64,000 nucleotides of DNA from Flavobacterium sp. SH_e (GTDB taxonomy: Bacteria > Bacteroidota > Bacteroidia > Flavobacteriales > Flavobacteriaceae), in assembly GCF_025717045.1 (NCBI RefSeq), contig NZ_JAOVZN010000001.1, positions 62,001-126,000 on the forward strand, read 5' to 3'. The position numbers were made by a program, and so were the translations under genes. The notes below the pieces were generated by a model. The model saw only the letters and a list, made by a program, of their open reading frames with translations. It was not told the DNA's origin and made no database searches. Shown in pieces: positions 54,001-62,020 of the stretch. The first letter of the stretch is position 1. Each line of letters starts with the position of its first letter.

Positions 54001-54540
54001 TTGTTCGGAATTACTTCTGCCGCTGAAGAACAAGCTGATATTCTGGCTAATTTCCTTGCAGGAGATATTAGCAGTTATTACAAAGGCTCGATTTTAATGA
54101 ATATTTTAAAATTAGAAGATATTAACCTTTGCAGTATTGGCGATCTTACAATTCCAGAGAATGATGATTCATACGAAGAAATTGTTTTCACCGATTTGAA
54201 AAAACGCTATTACAAAAAGTGCATCGTCAAAGATGATCTTTTGGTTGGTGCAATTTTAATGGGAGATAAAAACGAGTTTGCCGAATTCAAAACGATGATC
54301 GAAAGCAAAATCGAATTATCCGATAAACGAAATACGCTTTTGAGAGGAAGTTCAAACGCAAAACCTGTGTTAGGAAAATTAGTTTGCTCGTGCAGTCAAG
54401 TTGGAGCTGGAAACATCGAAGAAACCATTAAAAGTGGCGTAAATGACTTTACGGAATTATGCAAAAATACAGGAGCTGGTTTAGGTTGCGGAAGCTGTAA
54501 AACGGAGGTTAAAGAGATTCTTGCGAAATATAAAGTTTAG
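51022..54540 (+). CDS. nasA: Assimilatory nitrate reductase fused to FAD/NAD(P)H module and BFD [2Fe-2S] domain
   Basis: 1172 residues, cytoplasmic. The N-terminal [4Fe-4S] ligands are C10, C13, C17 and C45 (CSYCGVGC, MLCSKG). The molybdopterin-dinucleotide domain extends to about 690 (motifs RLCMSSAVVGYKKTFG, TGQPNAMGGREVGGMAT, TTGRIRDQWHTMTKTG). A nitrite-reductase-type FAD/NAD(P)H disulfide-reductase module (KIAIVGAGAAS at about 706; HVVIIGGGLLGLELAAAL) follows. The end is a BFD-like domain (C1122, C1124, C1156, C1159). In other bacteria NasA and its reductase are separate, so the fusion makes the electron chain self-contained. It reduces nitrate to nitrite. Confidence 0.93.
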   Translation: MQTTKIKTTCSYCGVGCGIIVTNDAKNGVMVEGDKDHPVNKGMLCSKGMNLHYVVNDTSDRILYPEMRGSKNYPLERVSWDKALDRAAAVFSSIIKKHGPDSVGFYISGQCLTEEYYLVNKLVKGFLKTNNIDTNSRLCMSSAVVGYKKTFGEDSVPIAYDDIELADTFLITGANPAWCHPILFRRLEKHKEKNPKTKIICIDPRRTDTAAFADLHLQIIPGSDIILYHAIARRIIEKGYVDHDFVKNHAENFKQYKDLVLGTSLEKASKLCGISVNDIKLAADIIGKAKGFISLWAMGLNQSAVGVDKNTALLNLSLLTGQVGKPGSGPFSLTGQPNAMGGREVGGMATLLAAHKDIANPTHRKEVADFWGVDEISDKPGLTATEMFEALESGKMKAVWIICTNPLVSLPDSRRAEKALQNAKFVVVQDISHNADTAKFADLLLPAAGWLEKEGTMTNSERRISYLPKGINAPGEALPDIEILIRFAKKMNFNGFNFNSAEEIYKEHCALTKNTNIDISFLNYNRLKNEGTFQWPVPDYNHPGTPRLFTDKKFYTPSGKAIFNLPVSIENTSVQPNDEFPFILTTGRIRDQWHTMTKTGKVSRLLTHIPSPVLEINPIDAFKNDIKNGDIVVVSSKNGEVRVKAKVTDSIKEKVVFLPMHWGKQLENDLNRTNNLTNTVVDPISKEPDFKFTTVSIKKYVKPFQKIAIVGAGAASFRFIQNYREFNSTDEIIVFSNEVNPFYNRVLLPEYMTGEFTWEQLLKVKDGEAFNKLKITMKAGVAIEKLDPKQKTIIDSQGEIHTFDSLIMATGSRPFVPENAQLHLSGRFTVRRKEDADRLKKHLDSTNLPPEEQHVVIIGGGLLGLELAAALKHKKVKTTIIQRASRLMERQLDRISSKLLAEEVQLRDIQIYFDNEVSTVFETDNPNEIEIALKSGKIITANAIVYTIGTIPNIEIARESGLACGRGVKVNQYLQTSNPDIFAIGEIAEFDNKLFGITSAAEEQADILANFLAGDISSYYKGSILMNILKLEDINLCSIGDLTIPENDDSYEEIVFTDLKKRYYKKCIVKDDLLVGAILMGDKNEFAEFKTMIESKIELSDKRNTLLRGSSNAKPVLGKLVCSCSQVGAGNIEETIKSGVNDFTELCKNTGAGLGCGSCKTEVKEILAKYKV

Positions 54541-54549
54541 TTTCTTTTG

Positions 54550-54716
54550 TTTCAGTTTTCACGTTTCAAGTTATTGGAACCTAAAACCTGAAACTTGAAA
54601 CAACGCAATGTCACCCTGAGCAGAGTCGAAGGGCACTCCAATTGGAATCGGGCTTAGACTCTGCTCAGCCTGACAAACTTGAAACCTGAAACAAAGAAAA
54701 CCTGAAACAACAACAA
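54550..54716. repeat. Intergenic repeat region between nasA and the rubredoxin-like gene
   Basis: Has CCTGAAACTTGAAACAA-type inverted words at both ends and a hairpin at 54609-54675: arms TGTCACCCTGAGCAGAGTC and GACTCTGCTCAGCCTGACA, another dispersed palindrome. No gene. Confidence 0.75.
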
Positions 54717-54718
54717 AA

Positions 54719-56149
54719 ATGGAACTAACAAGATTAATAGTAAAAGGAGGCGTTATTTCGCCAGGAGAATTACGAGAAGTAGTAAATATTGCTTTGGACG
54801 AAGGTTTAGATTCCATTTCGTTTGGTTCAAGGCAGGATATTATTTTCCCGAAAGGATTTAAATCTTTGGACAAAACTACTTTGGGAAAACATCATTTTGT
54901 TTATCCTGATCAAAAAAGCGGTAACAATATTGTTTCTTCTTATGTTTCGACTGATATTTTTAGAAACACAAATTGGCTTACAGGAAACCGTTTTTTATAT
55001 ATTTTGGAAGAATTTAAAGAACAGCCAAAACTTAAAGTCAATATAACCGATCCGAAACAGCAATTGGTTCCTTTGTTTACAGGACATTTGAATTTCATTG
55101 CTTCAGAACATGAAGATTATTGGTATTTATATATTCGTCTTCCAAAATGGGAAAAAATAGAAGTTTATCCTGTTTTGATTTACAGTTGGGATTTGGCTAA
55201 AATTTATTATGAAATCGAAAAAATTGTAGAGGAAGATTCAGTTGATATTGAAACACTTTTCGCTTTGGTAAGTGAAGCTTTAGACACTAATAATCGAACA
55301 ATCGACAAACCATTAAATATTCCATTTTATCCATTTCCTTATTATGAAGGAATGAACCGAATGGGAATTGATCAATATTGGCTGGGTTTATATTGGAGAA
55401 ATAATTTATACGATTTGGATTTCCTAAAAGAAATGTGCGATTTGTGTTTTGAATGCAAAATCGGAAAAATCTGTATTACGCCTTGGAAATCTTTCATTAT
55501 AAAAGGAATTCCGAAAGACCGAAAACTGGAATGGGAAAAATTCCTAGGAAAACGTGGCATAAACGTTCGCCATTCGCTATTAGAACTAAACTGGCATTTA
55601 CCCGTTGCAATGGAATGGGCTTTAAATCTTAAAACTTTTCTAGTTAGAACATTAGATCAATTCGATATCAGTACTTACGGATTGAATTTTGGAATTTCAG
55701 AATACAATCGCGACGGACATTATTTTACTTCGATTGTAATCGAAAAAAATGAACTTCCTATAGCTTTAGAATCCATCAAAATCAGAGATACTTATAATGT
55801 ATTATTTGCAAAGAATTTTGACCCAAATACGCGCGAATATATCGTGCATTCACAAGATATTGATAAACTTGAACTTCCGACAATTTTAATTGAGTTAAGC
55901 CGAAAATATTTCGATGAACTCGGAAATTCGACTTCAGAGACAACTGAAAATCCTCAGAAAAAAGAAAAACCACAATTAGACATTTATCAATGTCAGGAAT
56001 GTTTAACGCTTTACAATTCGGAATACGGAGATGAAACCCAAGGAGTTCCAAAAGGTATTTTATTTGAAAATCTACCTGAAAATTATTGCTGTTCTCTTTG
56101 TGAAGCACCAAAAAGCAATTTCAAAATATTGGAAGCAGTTGAAAATTAA
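54719..56149 (+). CDS. Nitrite/sulfite-reductase-like protein with C-terminal rubredoxin
   Basis: 476 residues, soluble. The N-terminus (GGVISPGELREVVNIALDEG, SFGSRQDIIFPKG) looks like the ferredoxin-like half-domain of sulfite and nitrite reductases. A second such half lies at about 260-380. The usual siroheme cysteines (C-x5-C, C-x3-C) are replaced by a cluster C240, C243, C246, C252 (MCDLCFECKIGKICITPW), so siroheme binding is doubtful. The C-terminal 55 residues are a rubredoxin: C425-x2-C428 and C458-x2-C461. It follows nasA and probably carries electrons for nitrate or nitrite reduction; the exact role is unknown. Confidence 0.75.
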   Translation: MELTRLIVKGGVISPGELREVVNIALDEGLDSISFGSRQDIIFPKGFKSLDKTTLGKHHFVYPDQKSGNNIVSSYVSTDIFRNTNWLTGNRFLYILEEFKEQPKLKVNITDPKQQLVPLFTGHLNFIASEHEDYWYLYIRLPKWEKIEVYPVLIYSWDLAKIYYEIEKIVEEDSVDIETLFALVSEALDTNNRTIDKPLNIPFYPFPYYEGMNRMGIDQYWLGLYWRNNLYDLDFLKEMCDLCFECKIGKICITPWKSFIIKGIPKDRKLEWEKFLGKRGINVRHSLLELNWHLPVAMEWALNLKTFLVRTLDQFDISTYGLNFGISEYNRDGHYFTSIVIEKNELPIALESIKIRDTYNVLFAKNFDPNTREYIVHSQDIDKLELPTILIELSRKYFDELGNSTSETTENPQKKEKPQLDIYQCQECLTLYNSEYGDETQGVPKGILFENLPENYCCSLCEAPKSNFKILEAVEN

Positions 56150-56290
56150 TGAGTTCTAAAAAAAGTGGCCTATTTTGTATTCAAAAATTGTGTATATTTA
56201 ACTTAACTAAGAATTTACATTAAAGCACTATACTTCAAAAGCTTTAATCTGCTTAGTTAGAATCTATTTTACTCAATAAAAAATACAGTT

Positions 56291-56914
56291 ATGATAAAAA
56301 GAACACCACCACCTTCTGCTGAAAAAACCACAGATGTTCCAGCAGAAACAACTGTAGAAAGTACTACAGAAAAACAACCTGAAACAAAGACAACAATTAG
56401 AAGAACTACTACGAGAACTGCTACAAAATCACCCGCTACAAAAACAGCAGCGACAAGAACAGCGACCACAAAAGCGCCTGCTGCCACTGTCAAACCTGCA
56501 GCAAAAACCCCAGTAAGAGCTGCTTCTAAAACAGCACCAAGAGCTACGGTGAAAAAACCTGCAGCAACATCTGCAAAAACAGAACCTATCGTTTCTGAGA
56601 TTGTAGAAATTAAAACCAATGAAGCTGCAGAAACCAAACCTGTTGTAACTGTTGAAAAAATTGGTAAAGACAAAAACGATATAAAATCAAAGCTAAAAGC
56701 TAAACTTAAAGCAAAAAAAGAAAAAGAAAAGAAAAGAGAAAAAGCTATTAAAGCTGTTATCAAAAAATTAGAAAAAGCTAAAAAAGCAAAATTAAAAGCA
56801 GCTGAAAAGAAAAAAGAAAAGGCTAAAAAAGCGAAAGAAAAAGCTAAAGCTAAAAAAATTGCTGATAAAAAAGCGAAAGCTCAGAAAAAGGCAAAGGCTA
56901 AAAAGAAAAAATAG
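56291..56914 (+). CDS. Lys/Ala-rich histone H1-like protein
   Basis: 207 residues in three parts: a Thr/Pro/Ala-rich region with many Lys (about 1-105), a spacer with acidic residues (about 105-125, EIVEIKTNEAAETKPV), and a Lys/Ala/Glu-rich tail (about 125-207, repeats of KKAKEKAKA type). It is extremely basic and resembles eukaryotic H1 tails and bacterial H1-like DNA-binding proteins. It probably binds DNA. The reverse strand has a long open frame in the same span, an artefact of the composition. Confidence 0.75.
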   Translation: MIKRTPPPSAEKTTDVPAETTVESTTEKQPETKTTIRRTTTRTATKSPATKTAATRTATTKAPAATVKPAAKTPVRAASKTAPRATVKKPAATSAKTEPIVSEIVEIKTNEAAETKPVVTVEKIGKDKNDIKSKLKAKLKAKKEKEKKREKAIKAVIKKLEKAKKAKLKAAEKKKEKAKKAKEKAKAKKIADKKAKAQKKAKAKKKK

Positions 56915-56981
56915 TTTTGAGAAGGGTTTGACTTTGAAAAAGTTGAACCTTTTTATATTTCCATTAGCAATGTAAATAAAG

Positions 56982-57085
56982 TTTGTCATTCTGAGGAGCG
57001 AAGAATCACACTAGAAACTCCGCACAGTAATTTGTCAATCTTTGTCGATTTGCGAGTGTGATTCTTCGTTCCTCAGAATGACAAA
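56982..57085. repeat. Intergenic inverted repeat, family 1
   Basis: 104 bases. Arms TTTGTCATTCTGAGGAGCGA and TCGTTCCTCAGAATGACAAA with one mismatch, core GTCAATCTTTGTCGATTTGC. The CTGAGG variant differs from the CGAGG of other copies. Confidence 0.88.
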
Positions 57086-57151
57086 ACTCTGTAGCTAAGA
57101 CTTCAACTTCGCTCAGCCTGACAATTTACAATTAACCATTCACAATTAATA

Positions 57152-58159
57152 TTACCCCCCAATCGCAATCATACTACGATTATCAAAATGTTTTTTCGGA
57201 TCGTCCATTTCATCCATCGTAACCATTCCTGCTCTCACTTTCTTTTTACTCAGGATCGATTCTGAAATTAAATCAGTAATTGATTCACCGTTTCTAAAAA
57301 CAGTTAATAAGTCAGTTTCTGAATTGGAGAAAAGGCAGTTTTTTATTTTTCCGTCAGCCGTCAAGCGAATGCGGTTGCAGCTGTCACAAAACGGATTTGT
57401 AATCGAACTTATAATTCCGAAATCGCCTTGAAAACCTTTAATTTTATAGTTTCTAGAAGTAAAGTTTTTTTCGTCTTCTAATTTCAGAATTTCTTCTGAC
57501 GAAAATCGAGTTCCAACTAAAGCTAAAATTTCTTGTTGCGAAACCATTTTGCTTCTGTCCCACTCATTTCCTGCAAACGGCATAAATTCAATAAAACGGA
57601 CAGAAATTGGCAGAAACTGTGTTAGTTTTACAAAATCAACTATTTCATTGTCATTGAAACCTTTCATTAAAACGACATTTACTTTTACTTGAAAATCATT
57701 ATTCAAAAGCAAATGCAAATTATCGATTACTTTCTCAAACTGATTTCTAAGCGTTATCGTATGAAATTTAGATGCAACTAAGGTATCTAAACTCAAATTG
57801 ATTTTTTTGACATTAAATTGCTTTAAAACCTCAATATGGCGATCAATTAAAATTCCGTTTGTTGTTATGGAAAGTGAGACATTTAAATCCGCTAATTTTG
57901 AAACTATTTCAGGAAAATCTTTTCTAAGTAAAGGTTCTCCGCCTGTAAGCCTTATTTTATCAACACCATTTTTTACGAAAGTCTGAGCAATTGCAAAAAT
58001 CTCTTCGGCAGTCATTAAACTAGCTTTTGGAGAGAGCGTAATTCCGTCGGCTGGCATGCAATACGTACAACGCAGATTGCATTTTTCCAGCAACGAAATG
58101 CGCAGATAATTGTGTTTGCGCCCAAAACCATCCGTCAAAATAGTGTTAGAGGCTGTCAT
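57152..58159 (-). CDS. moaA: GTP 3',8-cyclase
   Basis: Radical SAM enzyme that cyclises GTP in the first step of molybdenum cofactor synthesis, together with MoaC. The 335-residue length is standard. The radical-SAM cluster is in EKCNLRCTYCMPADG (C-x3-C-x2-C). The second [4Fe-4S] cluster site is FCDSCNRIRLTADGKIKNCLF. The GTP-binding C-terminal GG (MIAIGG) is present. It overlaps the end of moaCB by 14 bases, so the two are translationally coupled; it is the last gene of the operon. Confidence 0.96.
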   Translation of the reverse strand: MTASNTILTDGFGRKHNYLRISLLEKCNLRCTYCMPADGITLSPKASLMTAEEIFAIAQTFVKNGVDKIRLTGGEPLLRKDFPEIVSKLADLNVSLSITTNGILIDRHIEVLKQFNVKKINLSLDTLVASKFHTITLRNQFEKVIDNLHLLLNNDFQVKVNVVLMKGFNDNEIVDFVKLTQFLPISVRFIEFMPFAGNEWDRSKMVSQQEILALVGTRFSSEEILKLEDEKNFTSRNYKIKGFQGDFGIISSITNPFCDSCNRIRLTADGKIKNCLFSNSETDLLTVFRNGESITDLISESILSKKKVRAGMVTMDEMDDPKKHFDNRSMIAIGG

Positions 58160-59060
58160 GATTTTTTCCTTTTAAAATATGAAAAACGTGCAGCAAATGC
58201 GGAAAAACAGCATCCATCGATTCTCTTACTCCATTTGTTGAACCTGGCAAAGCCAAAACCAGACTTTTGCCTAAAGTTCCTGCAACGCTCCTAGAAAGCA
58301 TGGCATACGGCATTCTTTGCTGACCATAACTGCGAATTGCTTCTTCGATTCCAGGAATTCTGCTTTCTAATAATGGCTCTAAAGCTTCTGGCGTAACATC
58401 TCTTGGAGATAATCCAGTTCCTCCTGTAAAAATTACCAGCTGATTTTCTTTGGCGAAAGCCTTAGTTTTTTCCTGAATAATATCCAATTCGTCTGGAATG
58501 ATTTCATAATGTGAAGTTTCAACTCCATACGAATCCAGTTTTTCTACAATCGTTTTACCAGAGCGATCTTCTTTATCGCCCGCAAAAATCGAATCGGAAC
58601 AAACGAAAACTGCCGCTTTAATTACATTTGGGAATTTATTTTTGAAAGACGATTTTCCGCCTTCTTTATTGATTAATTTGATAGTCGAAATTTCGATTTC
58701 TTTATCAATCGGTTTCAACATATCATACATTGTCAGCGCTACGATTGATGCGCCGTGCATGGCTTCAACCTCAACTCCCGTTTTGTAAACGGTTTTTACT
58801 TTGAAAATAATATGAATATCTAAACCTTCTATATTGTATTCTACAGAAGTAAATTCAATTGGAAGCGGATGACAATCAGGAATGGATAAATGTGTGTTTT
58901 TTACCGCAAACAGTCCAGCCGTTTTTGCCATTTCAAACACGTTTCCTTTTGGCACTAAATTATTGACAACAGCATCAATTGTTTCTTGCTTGCTGACTTT
59001 TACAATTGCGGTTGCTGTTGCGACTCTTAAAGTGCTTATTTTATGCGTAATATCTACCAT
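58146..59060 (-). CDS. moaCB: Bifunctional cyclic pyranopterin monophosphate synthase / MoaB fusion
   Basis: 304 residues. The N-terminal half (about 1-145) is MoaC: MVDITHKISTLRVATATAIVKV, and CHPLPIEFTSVEYNIE. MoaC converts the MoaA product to cPMP. The C-terminal half (about 150-304) is a MoaB/Mog-type domain: FVCSDSIFAGDKEDRSGKTIVEKL, then VIFTGGTGLSPRDVTPEALEPLL, the adenylating MPT family. Fusion of MoaC and MoaB in one protein is known in Bacteroidota. It lies 9 bases after moaE and overlaps moaA. Confidence 0.93.
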   Translation of the reverse strand: MVDITHKISTLRVATATAIVKVSKQETIDAVVNNLVPKGNVFEMAKTAGLFAVKNTHLSIPDCHPLPIEFTSVEYNIEGLDIHIIFKVKTVYKTGVEVEAMHGASIVALTMYDMLKPIDKEIEISTIKLINKEGGKSSFKNKFPNVIKAAVFVCSDSIFAGDKEDRSGKTIVEKLDSYGVETSHYEIIPDELDIIQEKTKAFAKENQLVIFTGGTGLSPRDVTPEALEPLLESRIPGIEEAIRSYGQQRMPYAMLSRSVAGTLGKSLVLALPGSTNGVRESMDAVFPHLLHVFHILKGKNHDSL

Positions 59061-59069
59061 TATAATTTC

Positions 59070-59501
59070 TTAGGTATTTTGTTTCCAAGTGAATGTATCG
59101 TTTTCAAACATTTCTTTTCCAAAAATGGGAACATCAGTTTTAATCCAATTTACGATGGCTTCTGTGGCTTCATAAACTTGTTTACGTCGTGTTGCCGAAA
59201 CAAACACAAACAAACAAATTTCGCCCGCTTTTACAACGCCTAAACTGTGGTAAATGTGCATGCAGGTTAAATCGAATTTGGCGAAAGCTTTTTCTCGAAT
59301 TGCGTACAAAGCTTCATTTGCCATGTCTTTATATGCCGAATAATCGATTGCTACGACGGTATTGTCATGAATAACATCGGCACGGACTTGTCCTAGAAAA
59401 ATATTGTGTGCGCCAATTGTATGCTTTGATTGGTGTTTGGCGATAGATTCTGCTATAAATTCAGGAGCAATTGGCCCTTCTACAAATACATTTTTACTCA
59501 T
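59070..59501 (-). CDS. moaE: Molybdopterin synthase catalytic subunit
   Basis: 143 residues. It transfers sulfur from thiocarboxylated MoaD to cPMP. Visible: GPIAPEFIAESIAKHQSKHTIGAHNIFLGQVRAD, LTCMHIYHSLGVVKAGEICLFVFVSATRRKQVYEAT, and the active Lys in VNWIKTDVPIFGKEMF. It pairs with moaD (60984) in the same operon. Confidence 0.94.
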   Translation of the reverse strand: MSKNVFVEGPIAPEFIAESIAKHQSKHTIGAHNIFLGQVRADVIHDNTVVAIDYSAYKDMANEALYAIREKAFAKFDLTCMHIYHSLGVVKAGEICLFVFVSATRRKQVYEATEAIVNWIKTDVPIFGKEMFENDTFTWKQNT

Positions 59502-59524
59502 TTTTATGTTTTTTAATAAGGACT

Positions 59525-59878
59525 TTAAAAGCCATTCATCAAACTTTTCAATTCCTTCGTTCTGCTAATGGTAAGCTGCATTCTACAATCTGCGTACATT
59601 TTGTTTGCTATAACACCACCGTAACCTTCTGGATAGCTTTTAAATTTACAATTTGAATCTCTAAACTTTATCCAGTCTTTTTGAGAAACGACTAAAGCTG
59701 CCTGATCTTTTGTTTCTAATTTCTTTTTCAGCTGATTATAAACTTTATTCAATTCTTTATCAGCTTTATCATAAGCTTCATAAAGCTCTGTTTCACCAGT
59801 AGCATCAACATGAGTTTGTGAAAACCCAAATTGAGAAAAACAAAAGAACAAAAACAATCCGAAAATGACTTTTTTCAT
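59525..59878 (-). CDS. LprI-family lysozyme inhibitor-like protein
   Basis: 117 residues with a signal peptide (about 1-20, FSQFGFSQ). The LprI-type domain spans the rest: LYEAYDKADKELNKVYNQLKKKLE, then SQKDWIKFRDSNCKFKSYPEGYGGVIANKMYADCRMQLTISRTKELKSL, with a Cys pair typical of the family. LprI in mycobacteria inhibits lysozyme, but an activity here is not shown. It sits between moeB and moaE in the operon, an odd neighbour; gaps are 21 and 23 bases. Confidence 0.88.
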   Translation of the reverse strand: MKKVIFGLFLFFCFSQFGFSQTHVDATGETELYEAYDKADKELNKVYNQLKKKLETKDQAALVVSQKDWIKFRDSNCKFKSYPEGYGGVIANKMYADCRMQLTISRTKELKSLMNGF

Positions 59879-59899
59879 AGTAGCCGTTATTAATTAGTT

Positions 59900-60973
59900 T
59901 TACTGGATTTTTTCATGCAATGATTGTTTCATTGCTAAAGCACCACCAGAAATACTTTTTATATTTTTAAATTGATGTTCTTGAAGCAATTCAGCTGCAA
60001 TTTTACTTCTTATTCCAGATTGGCAAAAAACGTAAATAGTTTGTTTTGCATTCAGTTTTTTAATTTCATTTTCTAAATTCATCAACGGAATTTGAATGCT
60101 GTTTTTCAATTTGATTTTTGGCGCTTCATCTTCATTTCGAACATCTAAAAAAAGAACCTCATCGTTTTCTATTTCATCCAAAAGCAATTCAAATTTTATT
60201 TCTTCAATTTGATTTTCAGTAGAATTGTATTTTCGTTCAAAATCTTCTTTAGTCATTTCTAAAGTCGAAGCTTTTTCGAAATCATATTTCTGCTGTTCAT
60301 TCTTCAAAATATTGTAAACCAATATTTTTCCGCTTAAAACTTCTCCGATTCCGAGAATCATTTTTATGACTTCATTCGCTTGCAACATTCCAATAATTCC
60401 AACCGAAATTCCAATTACGCCTGCATCTTCACAATTTAAAGTATTCGAATTTTCGTCAGGATACAAACATCTGTAAGTTGGTCCATTTTGATAGTTGAAA
60501 ACCGAAACTTGTCCTTGGAATCTAAAAATAGATCCGTAAACCATTGGCTTATTGGTTGTCAAACAAGCATCGTTTATTAAATATTTAATCGAAATATTAT
60601 CTGTTGCGTCAACAATAATATCATATTTTTCGAATAACGAAATAGCATTTTTACCTGATAATTTTTCAGAAAAAGCATGAACTTCAATTTCAGGATTCAA
60701 CTCTGAAATCATTACTTTTGCTTCTTCACCTTTCGATTTTCCAACAGCTAAAGTTTTGTAAATTACCTGCCTATGAAGATTCGAAATTTCAATAAGATCA
60801 TCATCTACAATTCCGATTTCGCCAACTCCCACCGCAGCCAAATAAGGCAGAATTGCTGCGCCTAAACCTCCCGCTCCAATTACCAAAACTTTTGATTTGG
60901 ATAATTTTTGCTGGCCTTCCGATCCTATTTCAGGAAGAATGGTTTGTCGGTTATATCGGTTTGATGCACTCAT
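59900..60973 (-). CDS. moeB: MoeB/ThiF-type adenylyltransferase with rhodanese domain
   Basis: 357 residues. It adenylates the C-terminal Gly of MoaD. N-terminal part: NRYNRQTILPEIGSEGQQKL, ATP-binding VLVIGAGGLGAAILPYLAAVGVG, the DATDNISIKYLIND loop, and Zn-type Cys in YRCLYPDE. The C-terminal rhodanese domain (about 265-357) has the active Cys in VYVFCQSGIRSK, so it may also supply the sulfur for the thiocarboxylate. It is 10 bases after moaD. Confidence 0.92.
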   Translation of the reverse strand: MSASNRYNRQTILPEIGSEGQQKLSKSKVLVIGAGGLGAAILPYLAAVGVGEIGIVDDDLIEISNLHRQVIYKTLAVGKSKGEEAKVMISELNPEIEVHAFSEKLSGKNAISLFEKYDIIVDATDNISIKYLINDACLTTNKPMVYGSIFRFQGQVSVFNYQNGPTYRCLYPDENSNTLNCEDAGVIGISVGIIGMLQANEVIKMILGIGEVLSGKILVYNILKNEQQKYDFEKASTLEMTKEDFERKYNSTENQIEEIKFELLLDEIENDEVLFLDVRNEDEAPKIKLKNSIQIPLMNLENEIKKLNAKQTIYVFCQSGIRSKIAAELLQEHQFKNIKSISGGALAMKQSLHEKIQ

Positions 60974-60983
60974 AAATTAATTT

Positions 60984-61223
60984 TTATCCTCCAGCAAACG
61001 GCGGCAATAAAGCAACAATATCGCTAGTTTGCAAAGTATAATCTGTTGATTTTGAAACTATTTTTTGATTTACTGCAACGCTGAAAGTCAGTGATTCAAA
61101 CTCATATTTTTCGTTTAAATCCTGCAACAGTTTTTGCAATGACAGTTCTTCCGAAAAAGACAATTTTTCGAATTCACATTTTGTTTTTTCAGCAACAGCT
61201 CCAAAATATTTAACCTCGATCAT
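60984..61223 (-). CDS. moaD: Molybdopterin synthase sulfur carrier subunit
   Basis: 79 residues of a ubiquitin-like beta-grasp protein ending in the essential diglycine (ALLPPFAGG). Starts MIEVKYFGAVAEKTK. MoeB activates and thiocarboxylates its C-terminus, and it donates sulfur to cPMP with MoaE. It overlaps the operon closely: 2 bases after cobA. Confidence 0.95.
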   Translation of the reverse strand: MIEVKYFGAVAEKTKCEFEKLSFSEELSLQKLLQDLNEKYEFESLTFSVAVNQKIVSKSTDYTLQTSDIVALLPPFAGG

Positions 61224-61225
61224 TT

Positions 61226-62014
61226 TTATAAATTTAAATTTTGGAAAATGAATTCATCATCAAAATGCTCTTGAAAATATTCTGTCAGTTTTGATGTGTT
61301 TTTCACCACTTCACCAATCACGATAATCGCTGGTGATGAAATATTTTTTTCGGATACCAATTTAGTAATTGTACTTATAGTTCCTATCACTTTTTGTTCT
61401 GAATTTTTCGTACCGTTTTGAATAATTGCAATTGGGAGATCATCTGTTCTATTTTGTTGATAAATAGCAATGATTTCTTCTAACTTATGCATTCCCATCA
61501 AAATTACCACCGTAGCAGCCGATTGTGAAGCCAAATGAACATCTTTAGACAATTTATGATCTGAAGTCGTTCCTGTAATTACCCAAAAACTTTCTGCGAT
61601 TTTACGTTGCGTCAAACTAATTCCTGCCGAAGCTGGAACGCCTAAAGCAGATGAAATTCCTGGAACAACAGCCGTTTCCAATCCAAATTTTACAGCATAA
61701 TCAATCTCTTCGCTTCCTCTTCCAAAAACAAAAGAATCGCCACCTTTTAAACGAACCACATGGCCGTAACGATTTGCCATTGAAACAATCAATTCGTTAA
61801 TCTGATCTTGTGTATAAGCGTGACAGCCCAAACGTTTCCCAACAAAAACAATTTCTGCATTTGATGCATAATCTAGCAATTCTTCGTTTACCAAAGCATC
61901 GTACAAAACCACATCGGCACTTTCTAAAGCTTTAATTGCTTTTAGCGTAATCAATTCAACGTCGCCTGGACCTGCGCCTACAATCGTCAATTTTGGTGTT
62001 TTTAAATTTCGCAT
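61226..62014 (-). CDS. cobA: Uroporphyrinogen-III C-methyltransferase
   Basis: 262 residues, SUMT/CobA family. It adds two methyl groups to uroporphyrinogen III to give precorrin-2, the first step to siroheme. Family motifs: LTIVGAGPGDVELITLKAIKAL, VRLKGGDSFVFGRGSEEIDYA, GISSALGVPASAGISLTQR. It has no CysG dehydrogenase/ferrochelatase half, so another enzyme must complete siroheme. Its place in the Moco operon provides siroheme to the NirB of this island. Confidence 0.93.
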   Translation of the reverse strand: MRNLKTPKLTIVGAGPGDVELITLKAIKALESADVVLYDALVNEELLDYASNAEIVFVGKRLGCHAYTQDQINELIVSMANRYGHVVRLKGGDSFVFGRGSEEIDYAVKFGLETAVVPGISSALGVPASAGISLTQRKIAESFWVITGTTSDHKLSKDVHLASQSAATVVILMGMHKLEEIIAIYQQNRTDDLPIAIIQNGTKNSEQKVIGTISTITKLVSEKNISSPAIIVIGEVVKNTSKLTEYFQEHFDDEFIFQNLNL

Positions 62015-62020
62015 AGCCTT

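Noticed and set aside
54571..54873. 100-residue minus-strand ORF over the nasA/rubredoxin gap
   Set aside because: It covers a palindromic repeat and the start of a real gene on the other strand.
56269..56763. 164-residue hydrophobic ORF on the minus strand
   Set aside because: It is the antisense of the Lys/Ala/Thr-rich histone H1-like gene; the hydrophobic run reflects the complementary base composition.
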